Position numbers and translations under genes: made by a program. The notes below the pieces were generated by a model. It worked only from the letters and a program-made list of their open reading frames with translations. It had not been told where the DNA came from and did no database searches. Positions 45,759-55,335 of a stretch of DNA of 64,000 nucleotides are shown in pieces; within the stretch, counting starts at the first letter, position 1, and the number at the start of each line of letters is the position of its first letter. The stretch is from Paracoccus onubensis (lineage in GTDB: Bacteria > Pseudomonadota > Alphaproteobacteria > Rhodobacterales > Rhodobacteraceae), in assembly GCF_003591515.1 (NCBI RefSeq), contig NZ_QZCG01000010.1, positions 62,001-126,000 on the forward strand, given 5' to 3'.

Positions 45759-47594
45759 TCAGTCCCTGCGTCCGAATAACCGCTCGATATCGCTCAGGCG
45801 CAATTTGACCCATGTCGGGCGGCCGTGATTGCATTGTCCGGATTTCGGCGTGATCTCCATTTCGCGCAACAGCGCATTCATCTCATCCGCGGTCATGCGG
45901 CGTCCCGACCGGACAGAGCCGTGACAGGCCATGGAGGACAGAACCGCATCGATCCGCGCGCGAAGCCGGTCGGACGCGCCCTGATCAGCGAGATCGTCAA
46001 GAATGTCTCGGATCAGAGCCTGCGCGTTCAGTTTGGACAGCATTGCCGGAGCTTCGCGCACGGCAATGGCACCGCCGCCGAATTCCTCGACCACAAGGCC
46101 GAGTTCGGCCAATTCAGCCGCTATCGACATGACACGATTGGCATCGGATTCGGACAGCTCCACGATCTCGGGGATCAGCAGCGCCTGCGAGGCGATGCCA
46201 TTCGTTTCGGCCTGTGCCTTGAGACGTTCATAGACCAGTCGCTCATGCGCGGCATGCTGATCGACAATGACCAGCCCATCCTCGGTCTGTGCAATGATGT
46301 AATTCTCGTGAATCTGTGCGCGCGCGGCCCCAAGAGGGGATTCGGTTGTGCCGATATCCGCAACATGTTCGAACCGGGCCGAAGGAGCTTCGCCAAATCC
46401 TGCCTGCTGTGTGGGAGCCGGGGCCTGAAGATCGAGGCTTGCCCGGATTGCGCCGCCCGAGGGGCGGTAGTCCATCTGGTAGTTCCGCGGCGGAGGGGCA
46501 TTCAGCCCGCCGGCAGGTTCCGGTCGGAAGGAAGCCAATGTCGCATCGCCGACCGTGGACGAGGCGCGATGACCGGCATTCGCCAGACAATGGCGCAAGG
46601 CACTGACCACCAGCCCACGCGCGGCGGAGGGGTCGCGAAACCGGACCTCGGCCTTGGCGGGATGCACATTCACATCGACAAGCTGCGGATCGCAGGTCAG
46701 ATACAGCACGGCCGCCGGATACCGGCCCGCGGTCATGACATCCATATATCCCGCCCGCAATGCCCCCGTCAGAAGCTTGTCCCGGACCGGACGGCCATTG
46801 ACATAGATATGCTGGGCAACCGCCGCGCCGCGCGAATAGGTCGGCAAAGCTGCGAAGCCGGTCAGGGTCAGTCCGTCCCGCTCGGCATCAAGGGGGATCG
46901 CGTTATCTATAAAGTCGCGGCCCATGATACGGGCAAGGCGGGTTTGCAATGCGCCGAACAATTCTCCCTGTTCGGCATCCGCCCGGAAAATTTCCCTGCC
47001 GTCAGAGCTCAGGGTGAATCCGACATAGGGTTCGGCCATGGCAAGCCGGCGCACGGTATCGGCGACGGCCTGTGCCTCGGTCCGTTCGCTGCGCATGAAT
47101 TTCAGCCGGGCAGGAGTGGCAAAGAACAGGTCGCGCAATTCGACGATCGTGCCGGGGTTACCTGCGGCCGGGCGAACCGCCGTCATCCGGCCACCCGCAA
47201 CCGAAATCTCGGCGCCGTCACCTCCCGCCACGCGCGAGGTGATCGTCAGACGTCCGACCGCGCCAAGTGACGGCAGTGCTTCGCCGCGAAACCCAAAGCT
47301 GTTGATCGCCAGAAGATCGCCGCCGTCGATCTTGCTTGTCGCGTGGCGCGACAGAGCAAGCGGAAGATCCTCTGCCGTCATTCCGCAGCCATCATCGCTG
47401 ACCCGGATCAGGCTTTTGCCGCCATCTCCGATCGCGATATCAATCCGGGTCGCCCCCGCATCCAATGCATTTTCGATCAGTTCCTTGACCGCAGAGGCGG
47501 GCCGTTCGACCACTTCGCCCGCAGCGATGCGATTTGCCGTTGCTTCGTCAAGTTGACGAATGATGGGGCGAATATTGGGGTTGTGATTATTCAT
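45759..47594 (-). CDS. mutL: DNA mismatch repair protein MutL with endonuclease motif
   Basis: MutL links mismatch recognition by MutS to strand removal. The 611-residue protein has the GHKL ATPase motifs near the N-terminus (IAAGEVVERPASAVKELIENALDAGAT, DDGCGM, GFRGEALPSL). In the C-terminal half it has the metal-dependent endonuclease motif DQHA-x2-E-x4-E (Asp445, Glu451, Glu456) plus CNHGRPT near the end. It is therefore the nicking type of MutL used by bacteria without MutH. The flanks are eda and the Kef-type antiporter; mutS is elsewhere. Confidence 0.96.
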   Translation of the reverse strand: MNNHNPNIRPIIRQLDEATANRIAAGEVVERPASAVKELIENALDAGATRIDIAIGDGGKSLIRVSDDGCGMTAEDLPLALSRHATSKIDGGDLLAINSFGFRGEALPSLGAVGRLTITSRVAGGDGAEISVAGGRMTAVRPAAGNPGTIVELRDLFFATPARLKFMRSERTEAQAVADTVRRLAMAEPYVGFTLSSDGREIFRADAEQGELFGALQTRLARIMGRDFIDNAIPLDAERDGLTLTGFAALPTYSRGAAVAQHIYVNGRPVRDKLLTGALRAGYMDVMTAGRYPAAVLYLTCDPQLVDVNVHPAKAEVRFRDPSAARGLVVSALRHCLANAGHRASSTVGDATLASFRPEPAGGLNAPPPRNYQMDYRPSGGAIRASLDLQAPAPTQQAGFGEAPSARFEHVADIGTTESPLGAARAQIHENYIIAQTEDGLVIVDQHAAHERLVYERLKAQAETNGIASQALLIPEIVELSESDANRVMSIAAELAELGLVVEEFGGGAIAVREAPAMLSKLNAQALIRDILDDLADQGASDRLRARIDAVLSSMACHGSVRSGRRMTADEMNALLREMEITPKSGQCNHGRPTWVKLRLSDIERLFGRRD

Positions 47595-47686
47595 ACCGCC
47601 ATATTTAGCAATTTTCAGGCAAATCTTCCAGCGTTTCTATATAAGCTGCGGAAATGCCAATTGCCGGTGTGGGAGCAGATCCGTCG

Positions 47687-49606
47687 TCACTCGACACCAG
47701 ATCGCGTGTCTTCCGACGGTGTTTCCGGTTGCTTTGCTTCGTCCTTCCCGTCGGATGGAAATTCATCGGTAGGAGCGGCAAAGCGATTGATCAGTGCGGA
47801 TTCCAATGTCTTGTTCAATTCCCGGCTGCGCTTCACATATTCCGTATTCTGTTCAAGCGGAACATTTGGCTTCCACAACTCCGCCAGATCGCGCAGCGCC
47901 GCGCGGTCCAGCCGGTAAAAGATTTTCTCCAGCTCGGCGGCCTCGTATTCGGACAAACCGGCATTCTCAAGCACATAGCGGCCGGCGCGCAGGGAACTGT
48001 CGAACAGCTCGCGGACGATATCATTCGCACCGGCCGCGTATAGCCGGTAGACATCGACCCGGTCCCGTGCGCGGGAGATGATATGCAGATCGGGCCTGCG
48101 TTCCCGCGCATAGGTGATCAGCTTCAGATTGGCCGCAGGATCGTCAAGCGCCGCGACCAGAATGCCGGCCGTGTCCAGCCCGGCGGCCGCAAGTATCTCG
48201 GGGCGTGTCGGATCACCGAAATAACCCTTGAAGCCAAAGCGGCGCATCACCTGAATCACCTTGAGATCATGGTCAAGAACGGTCGTCTGGAACCCCGACA
48301 TCGTTACCAGCCGGTTGACGGTCTGACCGAAGCGGCCAACTCCGGCGATGATGATCAGCTGCTGTTCATCGATATCGTCGCTGGGGATATCGCTGCCGGT
48401 CTTCTCATCCAGCCTGCGTCTGATCTGGCCGTGAACGATGAACAGCAGCGGCGTGACAAGCATTGACAGGGCAATGACAAGCAGAAAGCCCTCGGCAAGC
48501 GATTTTGGCAAAATCGCGAGCGAGACGGCATAAGCGATCAGCACGAAACCGAATTCCCCGGCCTGTGCGAGCGACAGGGTAAAAAGAGAGCGATCTGTGC
48601 GGCCCATTTTCGTCATGCGGGCGATGATCCCGACGACCAGTGCCTTGGTTCCGATAAGCGCCGCGGTGATGCCCAGGATCGGAACCGGCTTTTCAAGCAG
48701 CAGCTGCAGATCCATGCCCGCTCCGACCGTAATGAAGAACAGGCCGAGAAGCAGTCCCTTGAACGGTTCGATCTGCGATTCGAGTTCATGTCGGAATTCC
48801 GATCCCGCCAGCATGACGCCGGCAAGAAAGGTGCCCAGTGCCGGAGACAGACCGACAAGGATCATCAGCGAGGCGATCCCCACGACGATCAGCAGCGCCA
48901 TGGCGGTTTCCATCTCGCGCAGCCGCGCGGAAATGACAAAGCGGAAGATCGGCCTGATTGCAAATTGGCCCAGAAGGATGACACTCCCGACCGCCGCAAG
49001 CGTGATCAGGGTTCCGGCCCAGCCCGGCAGGTTTGCCATGAAGACTTCGCCGATATACTCATCGCCGTGCAGGCTGGCTCCGTTTCGATGCGGGAAGGGC
49101 GCAAGAAGAGGCATCAGGGCGATCATCAGAATGACCGCGATGTCCTGGGTCAGAAGTACGGAAAACGCCGAACGCCCGCCATTGGTCCGCATCAGGCCCT
49201 TTTCGGTCAGCGTTTGAAGCACGATAGCCGTCGAACTTAGCGACAGGATCATACCGACGACCAGAGCGGCCTGCCAACTGAGTCCGAACAGAATCGCGAT
49301 CACGGCCAGAAGCAGGGTTGTTCCCACGATCTGCGCCGCGCCAAACCCAACCAGTTTGCGGCGCATGTTCCACAGGCTGCGAGGCTCCAGTTCCAGCCCT
49401 ATAAGAAACAGCATCAGGGCAACGCCGAGCTCCGCGAAATGCTGCAGGGCATCCAGATCCGAGCCGGTCAGGTTCACAAGCGGGCCAAGAAGGATTCCGC
49501 AGGTGAGATATCCCAGAACCGATCCCAGACCCAGCCGCACCGCAAGCGGTACGGCGACGATCATCAATGTCAGGTAGACCGTCGCCAGCAGCAGGAAGTT
49601 TTCCAT
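47687..49606 (-). CDS. monovalent cation:proton antiporter-2 (KefB/KefC-like)
   Basis: A 639-residue protein with about twelve membrane helices of the CPA2 exchanger fold (residues 1-385, including LGYLTCGILLGPL and LGTFLAGVMLAGSEFRHELE), then a TrkA-N/RCK domain starting IIIAGVGRFGQTVNRLV, and a charged C-terminal tail. Kef-type proteins export potassium in exchange for protons and are gated by glutathione adducts and NADH. Here the start codon overlaps the stop of the 1004-residue gene upstream (TAATG), so the two are translationally coupled. Confidence 0.92.
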   Translation of the reverse strand: MENFLLLATVYLTLMIVAVPLAVRLGLGSVLGYLTCGILLGPLVNLTGSDLDALQHFAELGVALMLFLIGLELEPRSLWNMRRKLVGFGAAQIVGTTLLLAVIAILFGLSWQAALVVGMILSLSSTAIVLQTLTEKGLMRTNGGRSAFSVLLTQDIAVILMIALMPLLAPFPHRNGASLHGDEYIGEVFMANLPGWAGTLITLAAVGSVILLGQFAIRPIFRFVISARLREMETAMALLIVVGIASLMILVGLSPALGTFLAGVMLAGSEFRHELESQIEPFKGLLLGLFFITVGAGMDLQLLLEKPVPILGITAALIGTKALVVGIIARMTKMGRTDRSLFTLSLAQAGEFGFVLIAYAVSLAILPKSLAEGFLLVIALSMLVTPLLFIVHGQIRRRLDEKTGSDIPSDDIDEQQLIIIAGVGRFGQTVNRLVTMSGFQTTVLDHDLKVIQVMRRFGFKGYFGDPTRPEILAAAGLDTAGILVAALDDPAANLKLITYARERRPDLHIISRARDRVDVYRLYAAGANDIVRELFDSSLRAGRYVLENAGLSEYEAAELEKIFYRLDRAALRDLAELWKPNVPLEQNTEYVKRSRELNKTLESALINRFAAPTDEFPSDGKDEAKQPETPSEDTRSGVE

Positions 49607-52600
49607 TACTGCCCGCCCAGCACCGAAAGTTGCTTGGATCGTCCTCCTTCGACATAGGTGATACGGCTATCACCGATTTCGACGATCTGACCTCCGTTGA
49701 TCTTGTCGCCCAGACGAAGCGTGATGACCTTGCCGTTGGACAGCCGCACCAATGCGCGGCTTGCCTTGCCTGCGCCGACCGTCCCGATGATCTGGGTCCG
49801 ATTGATCTGGATGCCCCCTTTCGTCGTTGCGGCAGCCGCGACGGAAGCGGCGGTTTTGCCACCCGATCTGGGTTGAGCGACCTCGGGTTCATTTTCGGCT
49901 TCGGGCGGAACGTAACGCTGATTGCGCGCGGCGGCGGCCCGTGCCTCGGCCTCGGCCTGTGCGCGGGCACGGGCTTCGGCGGCGGCGCGGGCCTGCGCTT
50001 CGGCCTGGGCATCGGCTGCGGCTCTTTCGCGGGCACGCGCTTCGGCCTGGGCCTGCAATTCCTCGTCGCGCCTGCGCTGTTCGGCAATTGCCGCCTCTTG
50101 CCCTGCATCGGCCGGCGCTGCATCCGATGCCCCCGCCGGTGCGGCATCGTCATTCCGGCGTGGCGGGATCTCAGACGAAGTGAGCGCCGTCAAAGCGACG
50201 GCGCCCGGTGATGCTGTGCTGTTCTGGACGGCTGCGGCGATGGCGTCTTCGACGGCATCGCGCGCCAGGCTTGGATCGCCGGATCCCGGATCATTGCCGT
50301 TCTGCGCCCTGAGCGCCTCCGGACGGGCCATCGGCCTGCCTGAACTGCCAAGACTGGCCGTGGCCACCCGTGAAGGAGGGCTGTCGCTTGCATTGCCTGC
50401 GCTCGCTACATCCGGGCTGCCCGCGGTATCCGAACGTGAAACCGGGCGCTCGGAACTGCTTATCGCCTCTTCGACCGCGGCGCGGACTGCATCCTGTGAC
50501 GGGCCGGAGATTTCGACGGGTCTGCGCTGCGGCCGTGCCTGCGCCAACTGTATGACCGCCCCATGCTCGGCCTCGGACAGTGCTGGCGCACCGGCTTGCG
50601 CGGTTCTCAGATCGCGGAGAAGCTGTTCAAGAAACAGACGTTCGGATCTGGTCAGTCTTGTAGGCGTCCCTTCTTCGGAGCTGCTGCCCTCTTCCAGGAA
50701 TGTCAGATCCGCCGGTCGGGATGGCGGGCGCGACGAGTTTCCGGTAGCCGTATTCGCAGCCGGTTGTGCATTGGCAGCGGGCGCCGCCTCGGATTCGGCC
50801 GGCGCTGTTGTGGCTGCGGGTGCTGCCTCGGGTTGGGCCGGAGCAGGCGCGGCGGCGGCCGGACGGTTGGGAGGGCGTTGCCCGGATACGCGGACGGGTT
50901 CTGGTTCGGACCGCTGCTCATAGGGTTGCGGATCCGCGGGAACCGATGGGCGTGTATCGCTGGTGGCAGGCTGGGACGTCTGTTGAGGCGAGACACGCGG
51001 CGGGCGGACAGAGCGTTCAAGCCGCTGTTGCTGTGCCTGAGTGGTTGCCGCTTCCTGCTCTGACGGTTGCGGTTGATTGGCTGGTTCCGTTGACGCCGAT
51101 GCCGAAGGCGAGACCGCACGGTCGACGGCCTGTCCCGCTGCAATCTGTGCCGCCTCACCCTGAAGAACCCGAGAGTTCGAGGGATCGGAAGATGGCGTTT
51201 CCGGCGTCTCGGCATCGGCTCCGGAAGTAAGCGATTCCGCAGCCGGGGTACCCTGCATCGCTTCTGCAAGCGCAGCGGTCAGCGGATCGTCGGAGGTCGC
51301 AGCTGGATCCGCAGATTCTGGCGCAGTCTCTGAATCGGACAGGGCGGTATCGGCAGGGGTGATTTCCTGAATTGGAATATCTTCGCCTGAATCGACGGTA
51401 TTCTGGCCGGCAAGGTCCTGCTGCGCAGAACCATTCAATCCGGGTTCATCTGCGCCCGGATCGGTTTCACCGCTATTCGTCGCCGTCTGTGCCGTCGGTT
51501 CGTCGGATCCTGCCAATGCGGGATCCGCCTGTGCCGGATCCGTTTGTGCCGGATCCGTTTGTGACGGCGTTCCGGCAACTTCATCCGGCTCGGGGCTGTT
51601 GCCACCGAAAATCAACAATGCGGCGACAAGAAGGACGAACAGAAACCCGCACATGATCGCCAGATTGCCGGGGGCGGCGCGCTGTAGTCGCGTCAATAAC
51701 GCAATCGCTTTTCCAGCGGCTTCGGGCTCCGGCTTCGCTCTGCTGCTGCGAGCTTCGGCGGCTTTTTCGTGGAAGGCCTGCGCACGCGGCGAAAGTCCTG
51801 CGGCAAGCGGCGTTTCATGGCCTTCGCCATGCCGGATGACGACCGGTGCCGCCACGCGCGGCGGATCCTTCTTCGGCGCAGGCTGGGCGGGCTCCGGGAC
51901 GGCCGATGGTTCCTCGGCCTCGATCTCGTCCGGCGAAGCGGATATCGGTACGGGAATCGGCTCGGCCGCCGGAACCGGAGCCGATACGGGAAAAGCGTAA
52001 TGCGGTATGATCGCCGATATGACGGGATGGGTTTCTTCCGGCTCTGCGATTGCGATCCGGTCAGAGGTTATTCCTGAATTCCGAAGTTCGGGTTTGCTGA
52101 ACGGAATTGCGTCATGTTCCTGCCGTGCAAGTTCCGAGACGCCGAAATCGGGATCACCTTCAAAACGGTCATCGCCCGGGCGGGCGACGAAACCGGATGG
52201 ACGAAAGCCCTGAAGCCTTGCGAATTCTTCGGCCTCTTGCAGCGTTTTCCGCGCTACCGCGGCCACGCGCAGACTGTCGATTCTGCCATCCGCATCCGGA
52301 CACCAGTCGAAGGCCAGATCATCGGCTTTGTAGGGGGTCATCCCTTCAAGCGCGCGCGCGATGGTCGCCGGGATGTCCGAACCGGGAGAGGTCGTCATCG
52401 TCGTGTACAGGATCTGATCGTCCGGGATCACCAGAACCGTATCCGGCTCGGAGGAATCCTGCGCCAAATCGCTGCGCAAGGCTCCAAGTTGACCCGCGAT
52501 ATTTCCACGGGCGAATTCGGCCTGACCCAGCGGTTGCCAATCCTGCCCCTCTCGTCGTTCCAGAAAGACCGCCTCCTGGGTGAAACTCATTGCGAACATG

Positions 52601-52620
52601 GGAACGGCGTGTTTGTTCAT
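49606..52620 (-). CDS. large single-pass membrane protein, GspL/PilM-like N-terminus and PilP/GspC-like C-terminus
   Basis: A 1004-residue protein of unknown function. Residues 1-150 look like the actin-like cytoplasmic domain of GspL/PilM proteins (VLVIPDDQILYTTMTT, ARALEGMTPYKADDLAFDW). A Pro/Glu-rich linker leads to one membrane helix (about 319-340, LAIMCGFLFVLLVAALLIFG). A long Pro/Ala/Gln/Ser-rich periplasmic region follows, then an Ala/Arg/Glu-rich coiled coil (about 855-920), then a small beta domain at the end (INRTQIIGTVGAGKASRALV, LRLGDKINGGQIVEIGDSRI) resembling PilP/GspC domains. The domain calls are by eye. It is the upstream partner of the Kef-type gene, overlapping by one base. 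No other secretion or pilus genes are near. Confidence 0.75.
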   Translation of the reverse strand: MNKHAVPMFAMSFTQEAVFLERREGQDWQPLGQAEFARGNIAGQLGALRSDLAQDSSEPDTVLVIPDDQILYTTMTTSPGSDIPATIARALEGMTPYKADDLAFDWCPDADGRIDSLRVAAVARKTLQEAEEFARLQGFRPSGFVARPGDDRFEGDPDFGVSELARQEHDAIPFSKPELRNSGITSDRIAIAEPEETHPVISAIIPHYAFPVSAPVPAAEPIPVPISASPDEIEAEEPSAVPEPAQPAPKKDPPRVAAPVVIRHGEGHETPLAAGLSPRAQAFHEKAAEARSSRAKPEPEAAGKAIALLTRLQRAAPGNLAIMCGFLFVLLVAALLIFGGNSPEPDEVAGTPSQTDPAQTDPAQADPALAGSDEPTAQTATNSGETDPGADEPGLNGSAQQDLAGQNTVDSGEDIPIQEITPADTALSDSETAPESADPAATSDDPLTAALAEAMQGTPAAESLTSGADAETPETPSSDPSNSRVLQGEAAQIAAGQAVDRAVSPSASASTEPANQPQPSEQEAATTQAQQQRLERSVRPPRVSPQQTSQPATSDTRPSVPADPQPYEQRSEPEPVRVSGQRPPNRPAAAAPAPAQPEAAPAATTAPAESEAAPAANAQPAANTATGNSSRPPSRPADLTFLEEGSSSEEGTPTRLTRSERLFLEQLLRDLRTAQAGAPALSEAEHGAVIQLAQARPQRRPVEISGPSQDAVRAAVEEAISSSERPVSRSDTAGSPDVASAGNASDSPPSRVATASLGSSGRPMARPEALRAQNGNDPGSGDPSLARDAVEDAIAAAVQNSTASPGAVALTALTSSEIPPRRNDDAAPAGASDAAPADAGQEAAIAEQRRRDEELQAQAEARARERAAADAQAEAQARAAAEARARAQAEAEARAAAARNQRYVPPEAENEPEVAQPRSGGKTAASVAAAATTKGGIQINRTQIIGTVGAGKASRALVRLSNGKVITLRLGDKINGGQIVEIGDSRITYVEGGRSKQLSVLGGQ

Positions 52621-52811
52621 AGTATTTTTTCGTTGCTCGATTATCTTTATATGCCGCAGTTTTGCCGCGATCTGGTGTCACATTCCCATATCTACCCCAA
52701 TTTGTAGTATGAGGGAAGCGGAACTGGCGGATCTGTGAACGCTTTTCGTTGGACCCGGCAGCGACAGATGCGTTACCCGGATATCGTGCATCAGAAGAAA
52801 AGGAAAATCGG

Positions 52812-53705
52812 ATGACACAGTATTTTCGCGGCTCAGGCCGGACATTACTGGCATTGACCACAGGCATCGCGCTGGTGATTGCCGCCCCGGCGCTTGCATC
52901 GCCGCGTAACGACCCCGGCAAGAACATGAAAGGCGGCCCGCACGCCTGCATGCATCACGGGAAAAAAATGTCCCGGCTGGTCGTGTCGGGGCAGGGTGAG
53001 GCACGGGTTGCGCCCGATCTGGCGGAGATTCAGCTTGGCGTCACCTCGCAGGCTGAAAGCGCCGCCGAGGCGATGCAGAAAAATTCCGAACAGCAGGGTG
53101 CTGTGATCGATGCATTGAAAGATGCAGGAATCGAGGCCGCGAATATTCAGACGTCCGGACTTCAGCTGAATCCGCGGATGGAATATCCCGAGAATGGCGC
53201 TCCGACAATCAACGGTTACGAGGCCTCGAACATGGTGACGATCCGGGTTACGGATGTTTCCATGCTGGGCGAGGTTCTGGATTCCATCGTGGCGGCGGGC
53301 GCCAACCAGATCCAGGGAATCAACTTCCAGCGCGACGACGCGGAAGAAACCGGCGACGAAGCGCTTCGATCCGCTGTCGAGGACGCGCGCCGCAAGGCGG
53401 ATGTCATGGCGGAAGCGGCGGGGATGCGTCTTGGTCCGGTGATTGCGCTGCGGGATATGCCGGCTGTCGGGGGACCCGAGCCGATGATGATGCGGGCCGA
53501 GGCTGCGAAAGGCGCGGCGACACCGATCGAGGCCGGGGAGCTTTCGCTTTCCGCGCAGGTGCAGGTCGAATATGCCCTGATCGGTGACAAGGGGTCCAAG
53601 GATTGCGTCCCGGGCTCCGCCGACAAGCCGGATCAGGCCGGTGAAGAGGCTCTGGAAAGCGACGTGCCGGACGATACATCGTCCGAATCACCGGAAACGA
53701 ACTGA
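52812..53705 (+). CDS. SIMPL-domain (DUF541) periplasmic protein
   Basis: A 297-residue exported protein with a signal peptide (residues about 1-30, ending APALASP) and a SIMPL domain: LVVSGQGEARVAPDLAEIQLGV at its start, IQTSGLQLNPRMEYPENG in the middle and DARRKADVMAEAAGMRLGPV near the end. The family is widespread and periplasmic or outer-membrane linked; its function is unsettled. The C-terminal 35 residues are acidic and disordered. The start at 52812 follows AAGGAAAATC. It is divergent from the 1004-residue gene. Confidence 0.88.
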   Translation: MTQYFRGSGRTLLALTTGIALVIAAPALASPRNDPGKNMKGGPHACMHHGKKMSRLVVSGQGEARVAPDLAEIQLGVTSQAESAAEAMQKNSEQQGAVIDALKDAGIEAANIQTSGLQLNPRMEYPENGAPTINGYEASNMVTIRVTDVSMLGEVLDSIVAAGANQIQGINFQRDDAEETGDEALRSAVEDARRKADVMAEAAGMRLGPVIALRDMPAVGGPEPMMMRAEAAKGAATPIEAGELSLSAQVQVEYALIGDKGSKDCVPGSADKPDQAGEEALESDVPDDTSSESPETN

Positions 53706-53734
53706 GCCCGATCTTCAGGTTGATTAGCTAATAA

Positions 53735-53764
53735 ATGCGGGCCTTTTGATCAATGGGCCCGCAT
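53735..53764. terminator. bidirectional terminator-like hairpin between SIMPL and moxR genes
   Basis: ATGCGGGCC pairs with GGCCCGCAT across a 12-base loop that includes TTTTGATCAA. It separates two convergent genes. Confidence 0.7.
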
Positions 53765-53802
53765 CGCGATGCGTCGAGGTGCGGAAATCTGGCCGGAACC
53801 GA

Positions 53803-54642
53803 TTATCGCTGTCTGCGCGCCATGAAAGCGAGTTTCTCGAACAGGGTCACGTCCTGCTCGTTCTTGAGCAATGCGCCATGCAGTTTCGGCAGCGCTTCAC
53901 CCGGATCCCGCCTGAGATCCTCGGGTGAAAGATCCTCGGCGAGAATCAGTTTGAGCCAATCGAGCAATTCGCTGGTCGAAGGCTTCTTCTTCAGGCCCGG
54001 CGCATCCCTCAATTCGAAGAATTGTGTCAGGGCCTCGTCCAGCAGGCGCGGTTTGATGCCCGGGTAATGCACATCCACGATGGCGCGAAGCGTTCCGGCA
54101 TCGGGAAAGCGGATATAATGGAAGAAGCAGCGCCGCAGGAATGCGTCGGGCAATTCCTTCTCATTGTTCGAGGTAATGATGACCACCGGACGATGACGCG
54201 CTTCTATGGTCTGCGCGGTCTCGTAGACGTGAAATTCCATCCGGTCGAGTTCCTGCAGCAGATCGTTCGGAAACTCGATATCCGCCTTGTCGATCTCGTC
54301 GATCAGCAGGACGGTTTTCTGTTCTGCCTCGAATGCCTGCCATAATTTGCCTTTGCGGATGTAATTGGCGACATCATGCACGCGCTCGTCGCCAAGCTGG
54401 CTGTCGCGCAGCCGGCTGACGGCGTCATATTCATACAACCCCTGTTGTGCCTTGGTGGACGATTTCACATGCCATTCGATGATCGGCAGCCCCAGACTCC
54501 CGGCGACCTGACGGGCAAGTTCGGTCTTGCCGGTGCCCGGTTCGCCCTTGACCAGCAGCGGGCGTTCAAGCGTGACGGCAGCATTGACGGCAATGGCCAG
54601 TTCGGGCGGAGCGACATAGCGATCAGTCCCGGTGAATTTCAT
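53803..54642 (-). CDS. MoxR-family AAA+ ATPase
   Basis: A 279-residue AAA+ ATPase with Walker A GEPGTGKTELA, Walker B LLIDEIDKADIEFP, sensor 1 VVIITSNNEKELPDAFLRRCFF and the arginine finger in that last segment. MoxR proteins act as chaperone-like ATPases and usually sit beside a von Willebrand factor A protein; no such gene follows here. AAGGAGAA precedes the start. The role in this organism cannot be set from the neighbours (SIMPL protein, dksA). Confidence 0.92.
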   Translation of the reverse strand: MKFTGTDRYVAPPELAIAVNAAVTLERPLLVKGEPGTGKTELARQVAGSLGLPIIEWHVKSSTKAQQGLYEYDAVSRLRDSQLGDERVHDVANYIRKGKLWQAFEAEQKTVLLIDEIDKADIEFPNDLLQELDRMEFHVYETAQTIEARHRPVVIITSNNEKELPDAFLRRCFFHYIRFPDAGTLRAIVDVHYPGIKPRLLDEALTQFFELRDAPGLKKKPSTSELLDWLKLILAEDLSPEDLRRDPGEALPKLHGALLKNEQDVTLFEKLAFMARRQR

Positions 54643-54826
54643 GCGCAGTTCTCCTTGCTCGAGAATGATCTGGGAAATTTCCCGATTGGGGCCGGGAAAT
54701 CTTTGTCAGGATTTGATCATTCATGCAATTAGCGAATACTCGGCTAGTGACAACCTCCGCTTCATCGGTTAATGGGGCGCCGAAGGTGTAGGTTAACCGA
54801 TCTCACCTTGCATCGCCGGAGGACCT

Positions 54827-55249
54827 ATGAAAGCGCAGACCTTCCTTCCACAGGATTATCGCCCCGCCGAAGATGAACCGTTCATGAATGACCGGCAACT
54901 TGAATATTTCCGCCGGAAACTGGAAGCATGGAAGCAGGAATTACTCGAACAATCGGCCGAGACGCTGGAAGGATTGCAGGATAGCGCCCGCAGCGTGCCC
55001 GATCTTGCCGACCGTGCCAGCGAAGAGACTGATCGGGCATTGGAACTGCGCACCCGTGACCGACAGCGCAAGCTGGTCAGCAAGATCGATTCCGCACTGC
55101 GTCGGATCGAGACCGGAGAATACGGTTACTGCGAAGTCACCGGAGAGCCGATCAGCCTTAAGCGCCTTGACGCCCGTCCGATCGCCACCATGACCCTGGA
55201 GGCGCAGGAGCGTCATGAGCGGCGCGAGCGGGTGCATCGCGACGACTGA
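54827..55249 (+). CDS. dksA: DksA-type RNA polymerase-binding factor with a single-cysteine finger
   Basis: DksA binds the secondary channel of RNA polymerase and, with ppGpp, retunes promoters. The 140-residue protein keeps the coiled-coil tip (Asp59-Leu-Ala-Asp62-Arg-Ala64, matching D71/D74/A76 of E. coli DksA). The zinc finger is degenerate: only Cys102 remains, with Thr105, Thr123 and Ala126 at the other ligand positions (YCEVTGEP ... ATMTLEAQER). Such cysteine-poor DksA is known in Rhodobacter and is still functional. GGAGG precedes the start. Confidence 0.94.
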   Translation: MKAQTFLPQDYRPAEDEPFMNDRQLEYFRRKLEAWKQELLEQSAETLEGLQDSARSVPDLADRASEETDRALELRTRDRQRKLVSKIDSALRRIETGEYGYCEVTGEPISLKRLDARPIATMTLEAQERHERRERVHRDD

Positions 55250-55335
55250 ACGATGCCGCTTCCGTCACCGGGGAAACGGATGGCCGCTGCTGATTCCGCG
55301 TCGTTCCGGCGGTGCGTTCATGTAAATTATCTGTG

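Noticed and set aside
45825..47270. 481-codon forward frame opposite mutL
   Set aside because: Lies wholly inside mutL, whose motifs are clear on the other strand.
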